Positions 54,575 to 63,844 of a DNA stretch of 64,000 nt are shown one piece after another. Both the position numbers and the translations under genes were made by a program. Under the pieces are notes generated by a model that worked only from the letters and a program-made list of their open reading frames with translations, ran no database searches and was not told the origin of the DNA. The DNA is from Clostridia bacterium (GTDB lineage: Bacteria; Bacillota; Clostridia; Christensenellales; Borkfalkiaceae), in assembly GCA_017626495.1 (NCBI GenBank), contig JAGAIP010000005.1, forward strand, positions 326,116-390,115, given 5' to 3'. The first letter of the stretch is position 1. Each line of letters opens with the position of its first letter.

Positions 54575-54855
54575 TTTTCAAACTCCTGAAAGGAATACGT
54601 CTCCTTGACCTTCGGAAGAAGGATAAACGAATACGTTCCCTTGATCTCGTCTGCATGCAGGCGGAACGCCTCTCTGAGAAGTCTCTTGATCCGGTTTCTC
54701 TGGTGGGCTTTTCCGTACTTTTTCCCGACGCAGACGCCCATTCTCAGCTCTTTTGAGGGTGAATACAAAACGGTGAGGGCGGAAGAATACGCTTTTTTGC
54801 CCTTTTGCAACAACTTCGTAAAGTCGTTGTTCTTTTTTATTCGGAGATAATTCAT
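54535..54855 (-). CDS. rnpA: Ribonuclease P protein component
   Basis: Protein of 106 residues. The RNA-binding motif KAHQRNRIKRLLREAFR (about 50-66) is canonical. It aids the RNase P RNA in 5' tRNA maturation. It follows rpmH by about 100 bp, which hold a CCCACAA/TTGTGGG hairpin (54887-54916), and overlaps yidD. Confidence 0.95.
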   Translation of the reverse strand: MNYLRIKKNNDFTKLLQKGKKAYSSALTVLYSPSKELRMGVCVGKKYGKAHQRNRIKRLLREAFRLHADEIKGTYSFILLPKVKETYSFQEFEKCIVQILKREKLI

Positions 54856-54951
54856 ACGCCTCCGATCATCTTATAAATAAACGGAAATCCCACAAAAATA
54901 TTATGTTGTGGGATTCGATCAATCTAAAAATCGGTTGTCAAAAAAAGCTCT

Positions 54952-55086
54952 TTAAGCGGAGAGCTTCTTTCTACCCTTGTTTCTTCTTCTTTTAAGAACG
55001 TTTCTGCCGCCGGTGGTAGCCATTCTCTTTCTGAAACCGTGAACTTTGCTTCTCTGTCTCTTTTTGGGTTGATATGTTCTTTTCAT
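54952..55086 (-). CDS. rpmH: 50S ribosomal protein L34
   Basis: Forty-four residues, [18 protein letters not shown]..., ending in KGRKKLSA; the GFRKRMAT and RNVLKRRR segments are diagnostic. GGAGAAGATA lies before the ATG. It is too short to appear in most ORF screens. It opens the rpmH-rnpA-yidD-yidC-khpB string. Confidence 0.97.
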   Translation of the reverse strand: MKRTYQPKKRQRSKVHGFRKRMATTGGRNVLKRRRNKGRKKLSA

Positions 55087-55180
55087 AATTATCTTCTCCT
55101 GAAATAGGTATTATACTGTGATTATTCTAACAAATATATTTTTCTTTGTCAATCGCTTTTTCGCGTGAAATAAACTTTTT

Positions 55181-56281
55181 TTAGGAATTTGCTCTTACGG
55201 GAAGAATGAGGTATTTGCATTTTTCTTTTTCCTCGCCGTAAACGATGAACGGCGCGACGGAAGTGTTGAGCTGAATGCGCACCACGCTCTCTCCGATCGC
55301 CTTGACCGCTTCGAGGATATACTTCGAATTCATCGCGATTTTCAGTTCCGGCCCGTTCACGTTCGCGCGGACGACTTCGGAAACGCCCCCGATGTCGGAG
55401 TTGGAAGAGACGCCGACGGAACTTCCCTTGATGTCGAAGATGATGAGGCTGTTCTTGTCCGTTCTGACGAGGATCGCGGCTCTCTCGATGGATTCTTCGA
55501 GTTCTTTACCCGAAACCTCGACGTAGGTGGAAAATTCTTTCGGCATGATGGACGCGCTGTTGACGAATTCGCCCGTATACAGTCTGCTCGTCAGAATGGT
55601 ATCTTCCACTTCGACCATCATCATTCCCTTCTGAATGAAGATTTTCAGTTCGCTCTCGTCTCCCGAAATCATCTTGTTGATCTCGCCGAGCGTCCTTGCG
55701 GGTACGATGATGCGTTTGGGCTGAGAGGCGGAGAGGATCTTTTCTCTCGCCACCGCCATTCTGTATCCGTCGAGCGCGGTCGCCACGATTTCTCTCTCGC
55801 CAATCTCCAAGAGACATCCTTTCAGAATGGGACGGGAATCGTCCGTCGCAGCGCAGAACGCAACCTTTGAAATGAGGGAACGAAACGCGGACTGAGCCAT
55901 GACGAAGTTGTTTTCGCCGACGGAAATATCGATTCTCGGGAAATCGTCGGGGGGAAGGACTTGCATAAAGGAGACGGCGTCGCCGTATTTGATTTCAAGC
56001 CCTCTCGCACAGGTCGTGAGGGTGATCTCCTCATCCTCGATCTTGTTGATAAAATCGGAGAAATATTTTCCGGGAATGCACAGTTCGCCCTCTTCGAGCA
56101 CGTCCGCTTTGATTACTTTTTCGATGGAAAGCTCGGTATCCGTTGCAAGCAGGGACAAAATGTCGTTTTTTGCCGTAAGTTTGATGCATTCCAGCACGGG
56201 AACGACGCTTTTGCCCGCGCAAGCTTTGACTACTTTGAGAACTGCGTCCGAAAGATCGGCTCCCTGACAGATAAGTTTCAT
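55181..56281 (-). CDS. dnaN: DNA polymerase III beta clamp
   Basis: Protein of 366 residues, three clamp domains, with typical features: MKLICQGADLSDAVLKV, GKYFSDFINKI, TALDGYRMA and YLILPVRANS at the end. It slides on DNA and tethers PolC/DnaE. Here it lies directly left of the origin with dnaA absent, and reads toward rpmH; the usual order is dnaA-dnaN reading away from the origin on the other side. Confidence 0.96.
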   Translation of the reverse strand: MKLICQGADLSDAVLKVVKACAGKSVVPVLECIKLTAKNDILSLLATDTELSIEKVIKADVLEEGELCIPGKYFSDFINKIEDEEITLTTCARGLEIKYGDAVSFMQVLPPDDFPRIDISVGENNFVMAQSAFRSLISKVAFCAATDDSRPILKGCLLEIGEREIVATALDGYRMAVAREKILSASQPKRIIVPARTLGEINKMISGDESELKIFIQKGMMMVEVEDTILTSRLYTGEFVNSASIMPKEFSTYVEVSGKELEESIERAAILVRTDKNSLIIFDIKGSSVGVSSNSDIGGVSEVVRANVNGPELKIAMNSKYILEAVKAIGESVVRIQLNTSVAPFIVYGEEKEKCKYLILPVRANS

Positions 56282-56764
56282 TGTTTGCTCCTAATCGTAT
56301 CCTATATTTTACCGTTTTATTATACCACGCGGCGAAAAAAAAATCAACTGTTTGCCTTTGCGCTCGTCGTCTTTTGCGGTAGGAAACGAAATTTTTCTTC
56401 CTACCGTCCTATTATCTTATTCTATATTAACAGTAATAGTAGTAGTAGTTTCTGTGGAAAAGTTGATAACTCGAAAAACACGGTAAAAACGAACGGAAAA
56501 GTGCCGAAACGGGATCGAAACGCCGAAAAAACAGGTTTCGTATTTTGTGGAAAAAGATTGTGGAAAAGCAGTTGAGAAAATCGGGAAAAAAGTGGAAAAG
56601 TGGAAAAGAAAAAGAGGGCAAAGAGAGGAAAAGATACGCTATCCTTCCGAAAAAAGAGGAAAAAACGAGTTATCCAACTTATCAACAAATATTTTTCAAC
56701 ATGTTGATAACTTTTCCGAGTTATTAACCTTGCATTTTCGATCGGAATGGTGTATAATTGAGTT
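56282..56764. other. Chromosomal replication origin (oriC)
   Basis: Gap of 480 bp with DnaA boxes: TGTGGAAAA at 56453, 56546 and 56559; TTATCCAAC (56670-56678) joined to TTATCAACA (56679-56687); TGTTGATAA at 56702; AGTTGATAA at 56461. Next to the first box is a DnaA-trio tract, TAA-TAG-TAG-TAG-TAG (56434-56448), beside an AT-rich stretch (about 56410-56431) that would unwind. No protein gene is credible here. Confidence 0.88.
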
Positions 56765-57442
56765 ATGAACACGGAACAGATCAAGAAGCTCATTTACGAA
56801 GAAAACAGGGATAAATTTGACCGTTTTTTCTCTCTTTTAACAAAATATAATGAAAAATTCAACCTTACGGCGATAAAAGAGGAGAAAGAAGTCTTTGAAA
56901 AGCACTTTTTGGACAGCGCTACGGGTATTTTTCTCCTTCCGAAAGGGGCAAAATGCATAGAAATCGGCTCGGGAGGCGGTTTTCCGTCGATGGTTTTGAA
57001 GCTTCTGAGGGACGATCTGACCTTCACGCTCGTGGAAAGCGTCGGAAAAAAGTGCGAATTTTTAAGGGTGATTGTTGATAACTTCTCCTTACAGGGTGTT
57101 GATATCTTGAATACCCGTGCCGAAACGCTCGCCAAAGAGGAAAACCATCGGGAAAAATACGACGTCGCGGTGGCGAGAGCCGTCGCGAGAATGAACACCC
57201 TCTCCGAATATCTTCTTCCGTTCGTCAAGGTCGGAGGCATGATGGTCGCCTACAAGGGCGAGCGAGAGGAAATCGACGAGGCGCAAAACGCCATTAAAAC
57301 GCTCGGAGGGGCTCTCAGAGAAGTGATCCCCTATCGCGTCGAAGGGGCGGACAATCATTGCCTCGTCGTGGTGGATAAAATCAAACGGACGCCCCCTCTC
57401 TATCCGAGGGGAAACGGAAAAGAAAGGAGCAAACCTCTATGA
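56765..57442 (+). CDS. rsmG: 16S rRNA (guanine527-N7)-methyltransferase
   Basis: Protein of 225 residues. FNLTAIKEEKEVFEKHFLDSATG and the SAM site IEIGSGGGFPSMVLKL are diagnostic. It methylates G527 of 16S rRNA; loss gives low-level streptomycin resistance. A -10-like TATAAT sits just before the ATG. It is the first gene to the right of the origin; the usual companions mnmG and mnmE are not here. Overlaps the next gene by ATGA. Confidence 0.94.
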   Translation: MNTEQIKKLIYEENRDKFDRFFSLLTKYNEKFNLTAIKEEKEVFEKHFLDSATGIFLLPKGAKCIEIGSGGGFPSMVLKLLRDDLTFTLVESVGKKCEFLRVIVDNFSLQGVDILNTRAETLAKEENHREKYDVAVARAVARMNTLSEYLLPFVKVGGMMVAYKGEREEIDEAQNAIKTLGGALREVIPYRVEGADNHCLVVVDKIKRTPPLYPRGNGKERSKPL

Positions 57443-57900
57443 AGTGCGCGTTGACGGGACACAGGACTTTAAGGGGATTCAAGGAAGAAGTCATGAAAAG
57501 GGAGATAGACCGCCTCATCGAACAGGGAGCGGATACCTTCTATTGCGGAATGGCGGTCGGGTTCGATCTGACCGTATGCGAGTACCTCATCGGAAAGGCA
57601 AAGGTAATCGCCTGTATCCCCTATCCCGACCAGGCGGAACGGTACTCGGAAGAAGATCGGGAAAAATACCGTTCCCTTTTGGAAAAGTGCTACGGAAAGG
57701 TCGTCATGTGTTACGCCTATCAGGACGACTGCTATAAATTGAGAAATTATTATATGGTGGACGAATGCGACGAAGTATACGCCTTTTTCAACGGGAACAG
57801 GCGGAGCGGAACGTATCAGACGGTCAACTATGCGATGAAACGGGGAAAGAAAGTAATCTATCATGACGCTTTGGGAATTGACGAAACGGGTAAACACTGA
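57439..57900 (+). CDS. SLOG-family protein (YpsA/DUF1273-like)
   Basis: Protein of 153 residues. CALTGHRTLRGF, FYCGMAVGFDLTVCEYLI and DECDEVYAFFNGNRRSGTYQTVNYA form the Rossmann-like nucleotide-binding core of the SLOG superfamily. Bacillus YpsA affects cell division; the ligand for this member is unknown. Overlaps rsmG by ATGA and the following gene by 38 bp. Confidence 0.85.
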   Translation: MKCALTGHRTLRGFKEEVMKREIDRLIEQGADTFYCGMAVGFDLTVCEYLIGKAKVIACIPYPDQAERYSEEDREKYRSLLEKCYGKVVMCYAYQDDCYKLRNYYMVDECDEVYAFFNGNRRSGTYQTVNYAMKRGKKVIYHDALGIDETGKH

Positions 57901-59371
57901 AATTCGTCCGGAACGGTTCGACGAAGAAAAACATTATACGCGAGAGGGAGAGGTGCATTGCACGTCTTCCGCTTTTTTGGTGAACGAAACGCTCGACAAA
58001 GCGCTCGTCGTCTATCATAATATTTACGATTCGTATACCTGGGTGGGCGGACACAACGACGGCGAACGGGATTTTCTCTCCGTGGCGAAGCGCGAGGCGA
58101 TGGAAGAGACGGGAATCTCCTCTCTCACCCTCTTTTCGTCCAAGCCCGTCCATCTCGGATTTTTACCCGTGAAAGAACACGTGAAACGGGGAGAAATTGT
58201 CAAGGCGCACACCCACCTCAACGTGACGTTCGCTTTCCTCGTTTCCGAACGGGAAACGATCCGCGTGAAAGAGGACGAAAATTCCGACGTGCGTTGGATC
58301 AAAATAGACGATCTTTGTACCCTCTCCAAAGAACCGCACATGATCCCCGTGTTCAGAGAGACGATAGAAAATCTCCGCTGCATCGCAAGCGAAAAGAGGG
58401 AAGCTTTGCAAAAGCTCCCCGAAAAGCTTCTTCCGTGGTACGACGAAAACAAGCGCGACCTGCCTTGGAGAAAAGATAAGGACGCGTACCGCGTATGGGT
58501 GAGCGAGATCATGCTCCAACAGACGAGGGTCGAGGCAGGAAAAGCGTACTTCGAACGCTTTATGAGGGAACTTCCCACCGTTTACGACCTTGCAACCTGC
58601 TCCGAGGAAAAGCTCATGAAACTGTGGGAAGGGCTCGGTTATTATAATCGCGCGAGAAACATGCAAAAGACGGCAAAACTGATCGCGGAAAAGGGAGAGT
58701 TTCCCCGAACCAAGGAAGAGCTCGTCTCCTTTCCCGGAATCGGCGCATATACCGCAGGCGCGGTGGCGTCCATTGCGTTCGATCAAAAAGAGCCTGCCGT
58801 GGACGGCAACGTCGTGCGCGTGCTTTCGAGAATCACGGAAGAATACCGCGTCGATCCCAAAGAGCTGTTTTCTTCCATGCTCAGACCGATTTATCCCGAC
58901 CGCGCCGGAGACTTTACGCAGAGCCTCATGGAGCTCGGCGCTACCGTCTGTCTCCCCAACGGAGACCCTCTCTGTGAAAGATGCCCCATGCGCGAACTGT
59001 GCCAAGCGAGAAAAAACGGCACGATCGACCTTCTCCCCGTGCTCCCCAAAAAAAGGGAACGCGAAAAGAAGAATATTTTCGTTTACTGTATCCGCACGCC
59101 GAACGGCGTCGCCCTCAGGAAAAGGACGAGCGGCGTGTTGAAGGGAATGTGGGAATTTCCGTCCTTTGAAGAGGAATGTCTCTCTTCCCTGCCTATCGAG
59201 CATGCCGAAGTGACGGAAATCAGAACGCACACGCATATTTTCACGCACGTCGAATGGAATATGACCTGTTACTTTCTCACCGCCGAACATACTTCCTTTG
59301 AAACGTATCGAGAGGACGAGATTCGGAAAAACCTTTCCATTCCGTCCGCGTTCCGATGGATTCTGAAATGA
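57863..59371 (+). CDS. mutY: Nudix hydrolase-MutY adenine glycosylase fusion
   Basis: Protein of 502 residues. Residues 1-170: a Nudix domain (VGGHNDGERDFLSVAKREAMEETGI, box about 61-85, with Arg in place of the first Glu). Residues 185-385: MutY, with catalytic Glu in SEIMLQQTRVE (215), helix-hairpin-helix FPGIGAYTAGA, catalytic Asp in AVDGNVVRV (about 314), and Fe-S cysteines 363, 371, 374, 380. The remainder is the C-terminal 8-oxoG-recognition domain. MutY removes adenine opposite 8-oxoguanine; the added Nudix domain may cleanse oxidised nucleotides or act on another substrate. One uninterrupted frame. Confidence 0.9.
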   Translation: MTLWELTKRVNTEIRPERFDEEKHYTREGEVHCTSSAFLVNETLDKALVVYHNIYDSYTWVGGHNDGERDFLSVAKREAMEETGISSLTLFSSKPVHLGFLPVKEHVKRGEIVKAHTHLNVTFAFLVSERETIRVKEDENSDVRWIKIDDLCTLSKEPHMIPVFRETIENLRCIASEKREALQKLPEKLLPWYDENKRDLPWRKDKDAYRVWVSEIMLQQTRVEAGKAYFERFMRELPTVYDLATCSEEKLMKLWEGLGYYNRARNMQKTAKLIAEKGEFPRTKEELVSFPGIGAYTAGAVASIAFDQKEPAVDGNVVRVLSRITEEYRVDPKELFSSMLRPIYPDRAGDFTQSLMELGATVCLPNGDPLCERCPMRELCQARKNGTIDLLPVLPKKREREKKNIFVYCIRTPNGVALRKRTSGVLKGMWEFPSFEEECLSSLPIEHAEVTEIRTHTHIFTHVEWNMTCYFLTAEHTSFETYREDEIRKNLSIPSAFRWILK

Positions 59372-59388
59372 ATTTCCCGTATAGAGCA

Positions 59389-59422
59389 AAAACCCCGTGA
59401 ATTTTTCCGTTCACGGGGTTTT
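59389..59422. terminator. Bidirectional terminator
   Basis: AAAACCCCGTGAA/TTCACGGGGTTTT, loop of eight, between the convergent mutY fusion and CotH genes. Confidence 0.9.
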
Positions 59423-59425
59423 CAA

Positions 59426-61147
59426 TTACGAGCCGTATCGGCGCAGGGTGTTGATCACGTCCGCCTCGAACGCGCTCCCTCTGCCCTCTATCACTTGTTT
59501 TCTTAAATTGCACACGTTGAGCCAAGTCTGTTTGGTGTATCCGACGCGATTCCACCGTTTCAAGTGGTCTACCATCAGAGGGGATATTTCTTTCTGCATC
59601 CAGGATAAAAAATTCTTTGCTCTGGTTTTCTCGAAAGCATTTCTGACTTCCTGCGCTCTCTCCTTGACGAGGGAACGGAACGAAGCGTTCTGAACGAACG
59701 GCTCGCGGAAGAAACAGTTGAGTTCTCTCGACATCCATCCGAGGTTATTGATGGTGTTTGGCGCGTCGCCGAGGAAGAAATCGAGATAGGAATAGTCCGC
59801 TTTGTATTCTTCGGGCAACCCGTCGTCCGCCGAAACCGTTTCAAAGGAAAAATCGGCGTCGTGCACGCAGAACCGCCAACGGCAGTCGCCGTACGGATTG
59901 CCAGGTTCGGGCACGATGGTGCGCCACATTCTTAAATTGTTGTACATGAAATCCCAGTTTCCGACGTAGGAATGAATGAGGACCAGATCGGCGAGGCTCT
60001 CCATATCTACCATCGAACAGAGTTTCTCGTAATTTTTTTGGTCTGAAAGGTCGGCGTTGAGCACGAACTGCATGAGTTCGTCGATCAACCCTCTTCCGAG
60101 TTCTTCGTCGCCGTCCTTGATCTCCATGCAATACGGATTCATCCAAGCGGAATACGTTCTGTCCACGTAGAGCACGTTGTCCTTGTCAACGCCGTAATTA
60201 TCTTCAAAGTAATCCGCCGAGTACCACTCGCGCAGGGCGTAAAGTCCCCAGTATTCTCCGTTCAGATAGAGAATGCACGGACGGTAAGAAGTGGTGGAAA
60301 CGTTCAGATTTTCGCTCAATCTATGCACGAGCGCGTCCGAAAAGAAAGAGCCGATCGTATCGTTCGCGCCCGTATGCAGGCGGAAACGCGTCGTCGAGGG
60401 CAAAACGCCCGTCATATCCTCTTTCTTCTGATCTCCGAACACGGAAAATCCGATTTTTTCGTTCTTGTTTCCGTTTTCATCCTTCTTCATGTTTACGTTG
60501 AACGTCTTGTTGGGAAAACCGTATCTCGTCCAGTTTCCGCCCAGTTTTATCTTGGAAGAGCGCGAAAAATAACGGTCGCCGTCGAAAAACTCCACGGTCA
60601 TATCGTATTTTTGCTCGTTTGCCAAGTTTTGTTGCGACAGCATGCCGTTCTTTCCGAAAAAGTCGCTCGGAGAGGACGTAATGCAGACTACGGGTACGGT
60701 ATAATAGGAAAGAGCGTCGTCTTTCACGATATAAGAAGCCGTCTTGGAAGCCACCGTATTTCCCTGTTTGTCAACTTCGATGAGCCTTAAAGGCGTCGCG
60801 TGGTGTACCCGTTTGGGCTCTTTATATTCGGGGTAAGCGTAAACGCTTTTATTCGACAGGGAATAGCTCGCCGTCTGAGTGCAATCGGAAATGAGGATTC
60901 CCTCTTTTTCCCGATAGAGCGTGGAAGAGGCGGTCGGAGTCGTTCCGTCCGTCGTGTAGTAAATCTCGTTCGTGGATTTTTCCTTGGCAACCCGTAAGAT
61001 GAACGACTGCTCGTAAATCCCTGCCTGATGAGACAGCGTGAGCGCATGTTCCGCGACGATCGGGAAAGAATTTGCCGTTTGAGATTCACATCCGCACAGC
61101 GAGAATAGTAAGATGCTTGAAAGGACGATGGCAGAAAGCTTTTTCAT
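59426..61147 (-). CDS. CotH-kinase-family lipoprotein
   Basis: Protein of 573 residues. Lipobox LCGCE near residue 20. N-terminal region with a chitobiase/FN3-like sugar-associated pattern (EIYYTTDGTTPTASS), then the CotH kinase core: KIKLGGNWTRYGFPNKTFNV, FRLHTGANDTIGSFFSDAL, LYLNGEYWGLYALREWYS, YVGNWDFMYNNLRMW and the metal-binding WRFCVHDADFSF. In Bacillus CotH phosphorylates spore coat proteins; here it is surface-attached, so a role in the envelope or on a secreted partner is possible. Single gene. Confidence 0.87.
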   Translation of the reverse strand: MKKLSAIVLSSILLFSLCGCESQTANSFPIVAEHALTLSHQAGIYEQSFILRVAKEKSTNEIYYTTDGTTPTASSTLYREKEGILISDCTQTASYSLSNKSVYAYPEYKEPKRVHHATPLRLIEVDKQGNTVASKTASYIVKDDALSYYTVPVVCITSSPSDFFGKNGMLSQQNLANEQKYDMTVEFFDGDRYFSRSSKIKLGGNWTRYGFPNKTFNVNMKKDENGNKNEKIGFSVFGDQKKEDMTGVLPSTTRFRLHTGANDTIGSFFSDALVHRLSENLNVSTTSYRPCILYLNGEYWGLYALREWYSADYFEDNYGVDKDNVLYVDRTYSAWMNPYCMEIKDGDEELGRGLIDELMQFVLNADLSDQKNYEKLCSMVDMESLADLVLIHSYVGNWDFMYNNLRMWRTIVPEPGNPYGDCRWRFCVHDADFSFETVSADDGLPEEYKADYSYLDFFLGDAPNTINNLGWMSRELNCFFREPFVQNASFRSLVKERAQEVRNAFEKTRAKNFLSWMQKEISPLMVDHLKRWNRVGYTKQTWLNVCNLRKQVIEGRGSAFEADVINTLRRYGS

Positions 61148-61256
61148 ACCGTAAGTATACCATAGAAAAGGGCGTTTTTCAATCCCTTTTTTGAAAAACT
61201 TTTTCGCTGTATATTAAGGAAAGAAAATGCCGAAAAAAGGATTTCGGCGTTTATCG

Positions 61257-62096
61257 TCACATTCTTCTGACGTCCTCTACGTCTTTCCATTTCGCGCTTG
61301 TCATCTCGATGATTTTTGCGTAATCGGATGAAGTATGCAGCATCAGATTTCCCCCGAGATAGATTCCGACGTGACCGATTCGCTCGATTCCCGTCTTGTT
61401 TCTCCTCGCGTCGTTCGTCATGTAGAGAAGATCTCCGCGTTGCGCCTGATCGACGCGCATGCCCTGCTTGACCTGCGTCCGCGTATTGACGTCCAAGATG
61501 ATTCCCTCGCCGATATAATAGGCGTACTGCACGAGGGAAGAACAATCGAATTCTTTCGGATTGAAACCGGAAAGCAAATTTCCCTTTCCGTCGTGGTAGC
61601 GTACCGCGCCGTAAACGTACTTCGTGCCGAGCAGGTCGTACGCCGTTTCCAAAGCGCCCTCGTAATCGCTCTTTTCTACCGTGATTTTTACGGGAGTAAG
61701 ATAATCCGCATGGACGTATCCTTTCTTTCCGAGGTATCTCGTTTCATACCAGTTTCCGCTCTTTGCAACCATGGGAAGATGGTCTCCCCTCTCCACGTAT
61801 CCGATTGCCGCCGTCGAGGAACTCGTTCCCGAACGCACCGTCAGCTTGCTCGCCGTGCATTTTAAGTATGTAAAGGTTGATTCTTTCGGCTCTTCTTCCG
61901 GGGTTTCCTCGGGAATCTCTTCGGGAAGAGGATCCGGCGTCAGTTCGGGAACTTCTTCCGGAAACAGTTCGGGAATCTGTTCGGGAATCTCTTCAGGGAA
62001 TTCGGGAGGAAGAGAGCTCTCGGGAGCGTCCGTTTGGCTCGTACACCCCGTCAGCAAAAGAATGGTACTCATTCCGATCAGTAGTAATTTTTTCAT
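61257..62096 (-). CDS. SH3b-NlpC/P60 lipoprotein endopeptidase
   Basis: Protein of 279 residues. Lipobox LLTGCT near residue 18, a Pro/Glu-rich stalk of about 45 residues (repeated PEEIPE, PEEVPE units), a bacterial SH3 domain (KLTVRSGTSSSTAAIGYVERGD), and an NlpC/P60 domain with catalytic Cys in EFDCSSLVQYAYY and His in IGHVGIYLG. It cuts peptidoglycan stem peptides at the surface. The start at 62096 (MKKLLLIGM) is the lipoprotein start; reading further upstream has no ribosome site. Confidence 0.88.
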   Translation of the reverse strand: MKKLLLIGMSTILLLTGCTSQTDAPESSLPPEFPEEIPEQIPELFPEEVPELTPDPLPEEIPEETPEEEPKESTFTYLKCTASKLTVRSGTSSSTAAIGYVERGDHLPMVAKSGNWYETRYLGKKGYVHADYLTPVKITVEKSDYEGALETAYDLLGTKYVYGAVRYHDGKGNLLSGFNPKEFDCSSLVQYAYYIGEGIILDVNTRTQVKQGMRVDQAQRGDLLYMTNDARRNKTGIERIGHVGIYLGGNLMLHTSSDYAKIIEMTSAKWKDVEDVRRM

Positions 62097-62243
62097 AAAA
62101 TTCTCCTTTTGTTGTGATAAGGGAAGAATACCAAAGAATGGCGGCACGGTCAACGCCAAAAAAATTCCATTTCAGGGAAAAAACACAGAAAAGAAACCAA
62201 AAGAGCCGTATGCTTCCTGAACATACGAAATTTGGAAAATGAC

Positions 62244-62272
62244 TTGCATTCCGCAAAAAACTGTGATATAGT
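62244..62272 (+). promoter_or_regulatory. Promoter of the aminopeptidase gene
   Basis: TTGCAT (62244-62249), 17 bp, TATAGT (62267-62272), 32 bp before the ATG. Confidence 0.8.
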
Positions 62273-62304
62273 AAAGGGCGAATGAAAAAGAGAGAGGTAT
62301 CGTA

Positions 62305-63531
62305 ATGACGCAACAACAATTACAAAACTATGCGAAACTCATTGCCGTCAAGGGCTTGAACGTACAGGATGGTCAGGAAGTCTGGATCAATGCGGAACTC
62401 GATCAGCCCGAATTCGTCACGATGGTCGTCGAGGAGTGCTATAAAGCGGGCGCGGCGAAAGTCGTCGTAGACTGGTCGCATCAACCCGTTTCCAAACTCA
62501 ACGCGACTTATCGTTCTTTGGAGACGATTTCCGCCGTCGCAGAGTGGGAAAAGGCGAAGATGCAGTATCAGGTAGATAAGATTCCCTGTCGTCTGCATAT
62601 CGAATCTTCCGATCCCGACGGAATGAAAGGCATCGATCAGGAAAAGATGAGAAAGGCTTCCCTCGCAACCTATCCCATCATCAAACCTTACAGAGATCAG
62701 CTGGAAAACAAATATCAGTGGTGTATCGTCGCCGTTCCCGGCAAGGCGTGGGCAAAGAAAATTTTCCCCGACCTTCCCGTCGAAGATGCGATGGAAAAAC
62801 TGTGGGACGCGATTCTCATGACCGCGAGGGCGGACGGCGAAGATCCCTGCAAAGCTTGGGACGAGCACAACGAAAACCTCAAAAAGAGATGCGACTATAT
62901 CAATAGCCTTCACCTTGCTTCCCTCGAATATCGTTCTTCCAACGGCACGGATTTCAAAGTCGGGCTCATCGACGAGGGGCGTTTCTGCGGCGGAGGCGAA
63001 ACATCCCTTCAATCTATTTTCTTCAACCCGAACATTCCTTCCGAGGAAATTTTTACTTCTCCCAAAGCGGGCGTAGCGGAAGGAATCGTCTATTCCACCA
63101 AGCCGCTCTCCTATCGCGGAGAACTCATCGAGAACTTCTCCGTTCGCTTTGAGAACGGTAAAGTCGTCGAAGTCAAAGCCGAAAAGGGCGAGGAACTCCT
63201 CAAACAGATGGTTTCCATGGACGAAGGGGCGAGCATGCTCGGAGAATGTGCGCTCATCGCCTACGATTCCCCCATCAACAATACGGGAATTCTCTTCTTC
63301 AACACCCTCTTCGACGAAAACGCAAGCTGTCACCTTGCGCTCGGCAGAGGATTCCACGACTGCATCACCGATTTTGAAAAGTACACCCAGGAAGATTTCA
63401 CGAAAATGGGCGTGAACGAATCCATGATCCACGTCGATTTCATGATCGGCAGCGAAGATATGGAGATCGTCGGCGTACAAAAAGACGGAACGAGAGTTCA
63501 GCTCTTCAAAAACGGAAATTGGGCGTTCTGA
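62305..63531 (+). CDS. M29-family aminopeptidase
   Basis: Protein of 408 residues, PepS/AmpS-type (family M29). The metal ligands expected of the family are recognisable: Glu in NIPSEEIFTSP, Glu in MLGECALIAYD, His in SCHLALGRGFH and MIHVDFMIGSEDM. It removes N-terminal residues from peptides in the cytoplasm; no signal peptide. GAGAGAGG precedes the ATG. Single gene with its own promoter. Confidence 0.92.
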   Translation: MTQQQLQNYAKLIAVKGLNVQDGQEVWINAELDQPEFVTMVVEECYKAGAAKVVVDWSHQPVSKLNATYRSLETISAVAEWEKAKMQYQVDKIPCRLHIESSDPDGMKGIDQEKMRKASLATYPIIKPYRDQLENKYQWCIVAVPGKAWAKKIFPDLPVEDAMEKLWDAILMTARADGEDPCKAWDEHNENLKKRCDYINSLHLASLEYRSSNGTDFKVGLIDEGRFCGGGETSLQSIFFNPNIPSEEIFTSPKAGVAEGIVYSTKPLSYRGELIENFSVRFENGKVVEVKAEKGEELLKQMVSMDEGASMLGECALIAYDSPINNTGILFFNTLFDENASCHLALGRGFHDCITDFEKYTQEDFTKMGVNESMIHVDFMIGSEDMEIVGVQKDGTRVQLFKNGNWAF

Positions 63532-63547
63532 TTTACGTCGTTCAAAT

Positions 63548-63577
63548 AAAAAAGCCGTCCGGCAAGGACGGTTTTTC
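63548..63577. terminator. Bidirectional terminator
   Basis: AAAGCCGTCC-GGCAA-GGACGGTTTTT between the convergent aminopeptidase and small membrane protein. Confidence 0.8.
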
Positions 63578-63753
63578 TATTCTTCGGATTCTTCTTGTTT
63601 CTTCTTGAATATGAGAACGAGCAAAAACAGGAGCGCGGCTGCGCCGAGTACGACGAGAGCGACGTCCAAGCCGAAGAACAGCCAGGCGAACGGGAAAAAA
63701 GCGATACAGAGCGCGGAAAGAATGGTGCAGATGATTCTCAAAAACTTAAACAT
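63577..63753 (-). CDS. Small membrane protein
   Basis: Fifty-eight residues. Two hydrophobic segments (about 5-22 and 24-45) with a short basic-acidic tail, IFKKKQEESEE. The ATG at 63753 lies after GGGATTTTTG, a weak ribosome site. No family recognised. Real because of composition and terminator placement, but with little other evidence. Confidence 0.5.
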   Translation of the reverse strand: MFKFLRIICTILSALCIAFFPFAWLFFGLDVALVVLGAAALLFLLVLIFKKKQEESEE

Positions 63754-63844
63754 AACAAAAATCCCAAGATGAAATGATTGAAACCATTGTATCACGGCAA
63801 TCGCGAAAAAACAAGAATTTTTCAAAAAAGATAGTGAAAAACAG

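Noticed and set aside
56545..56793. Overlapping small ORFs in the origin gap
   Set aside because: They cover DnaA boxes on both strands and have Lys/Glu or Phe-rich low-complexity translations.
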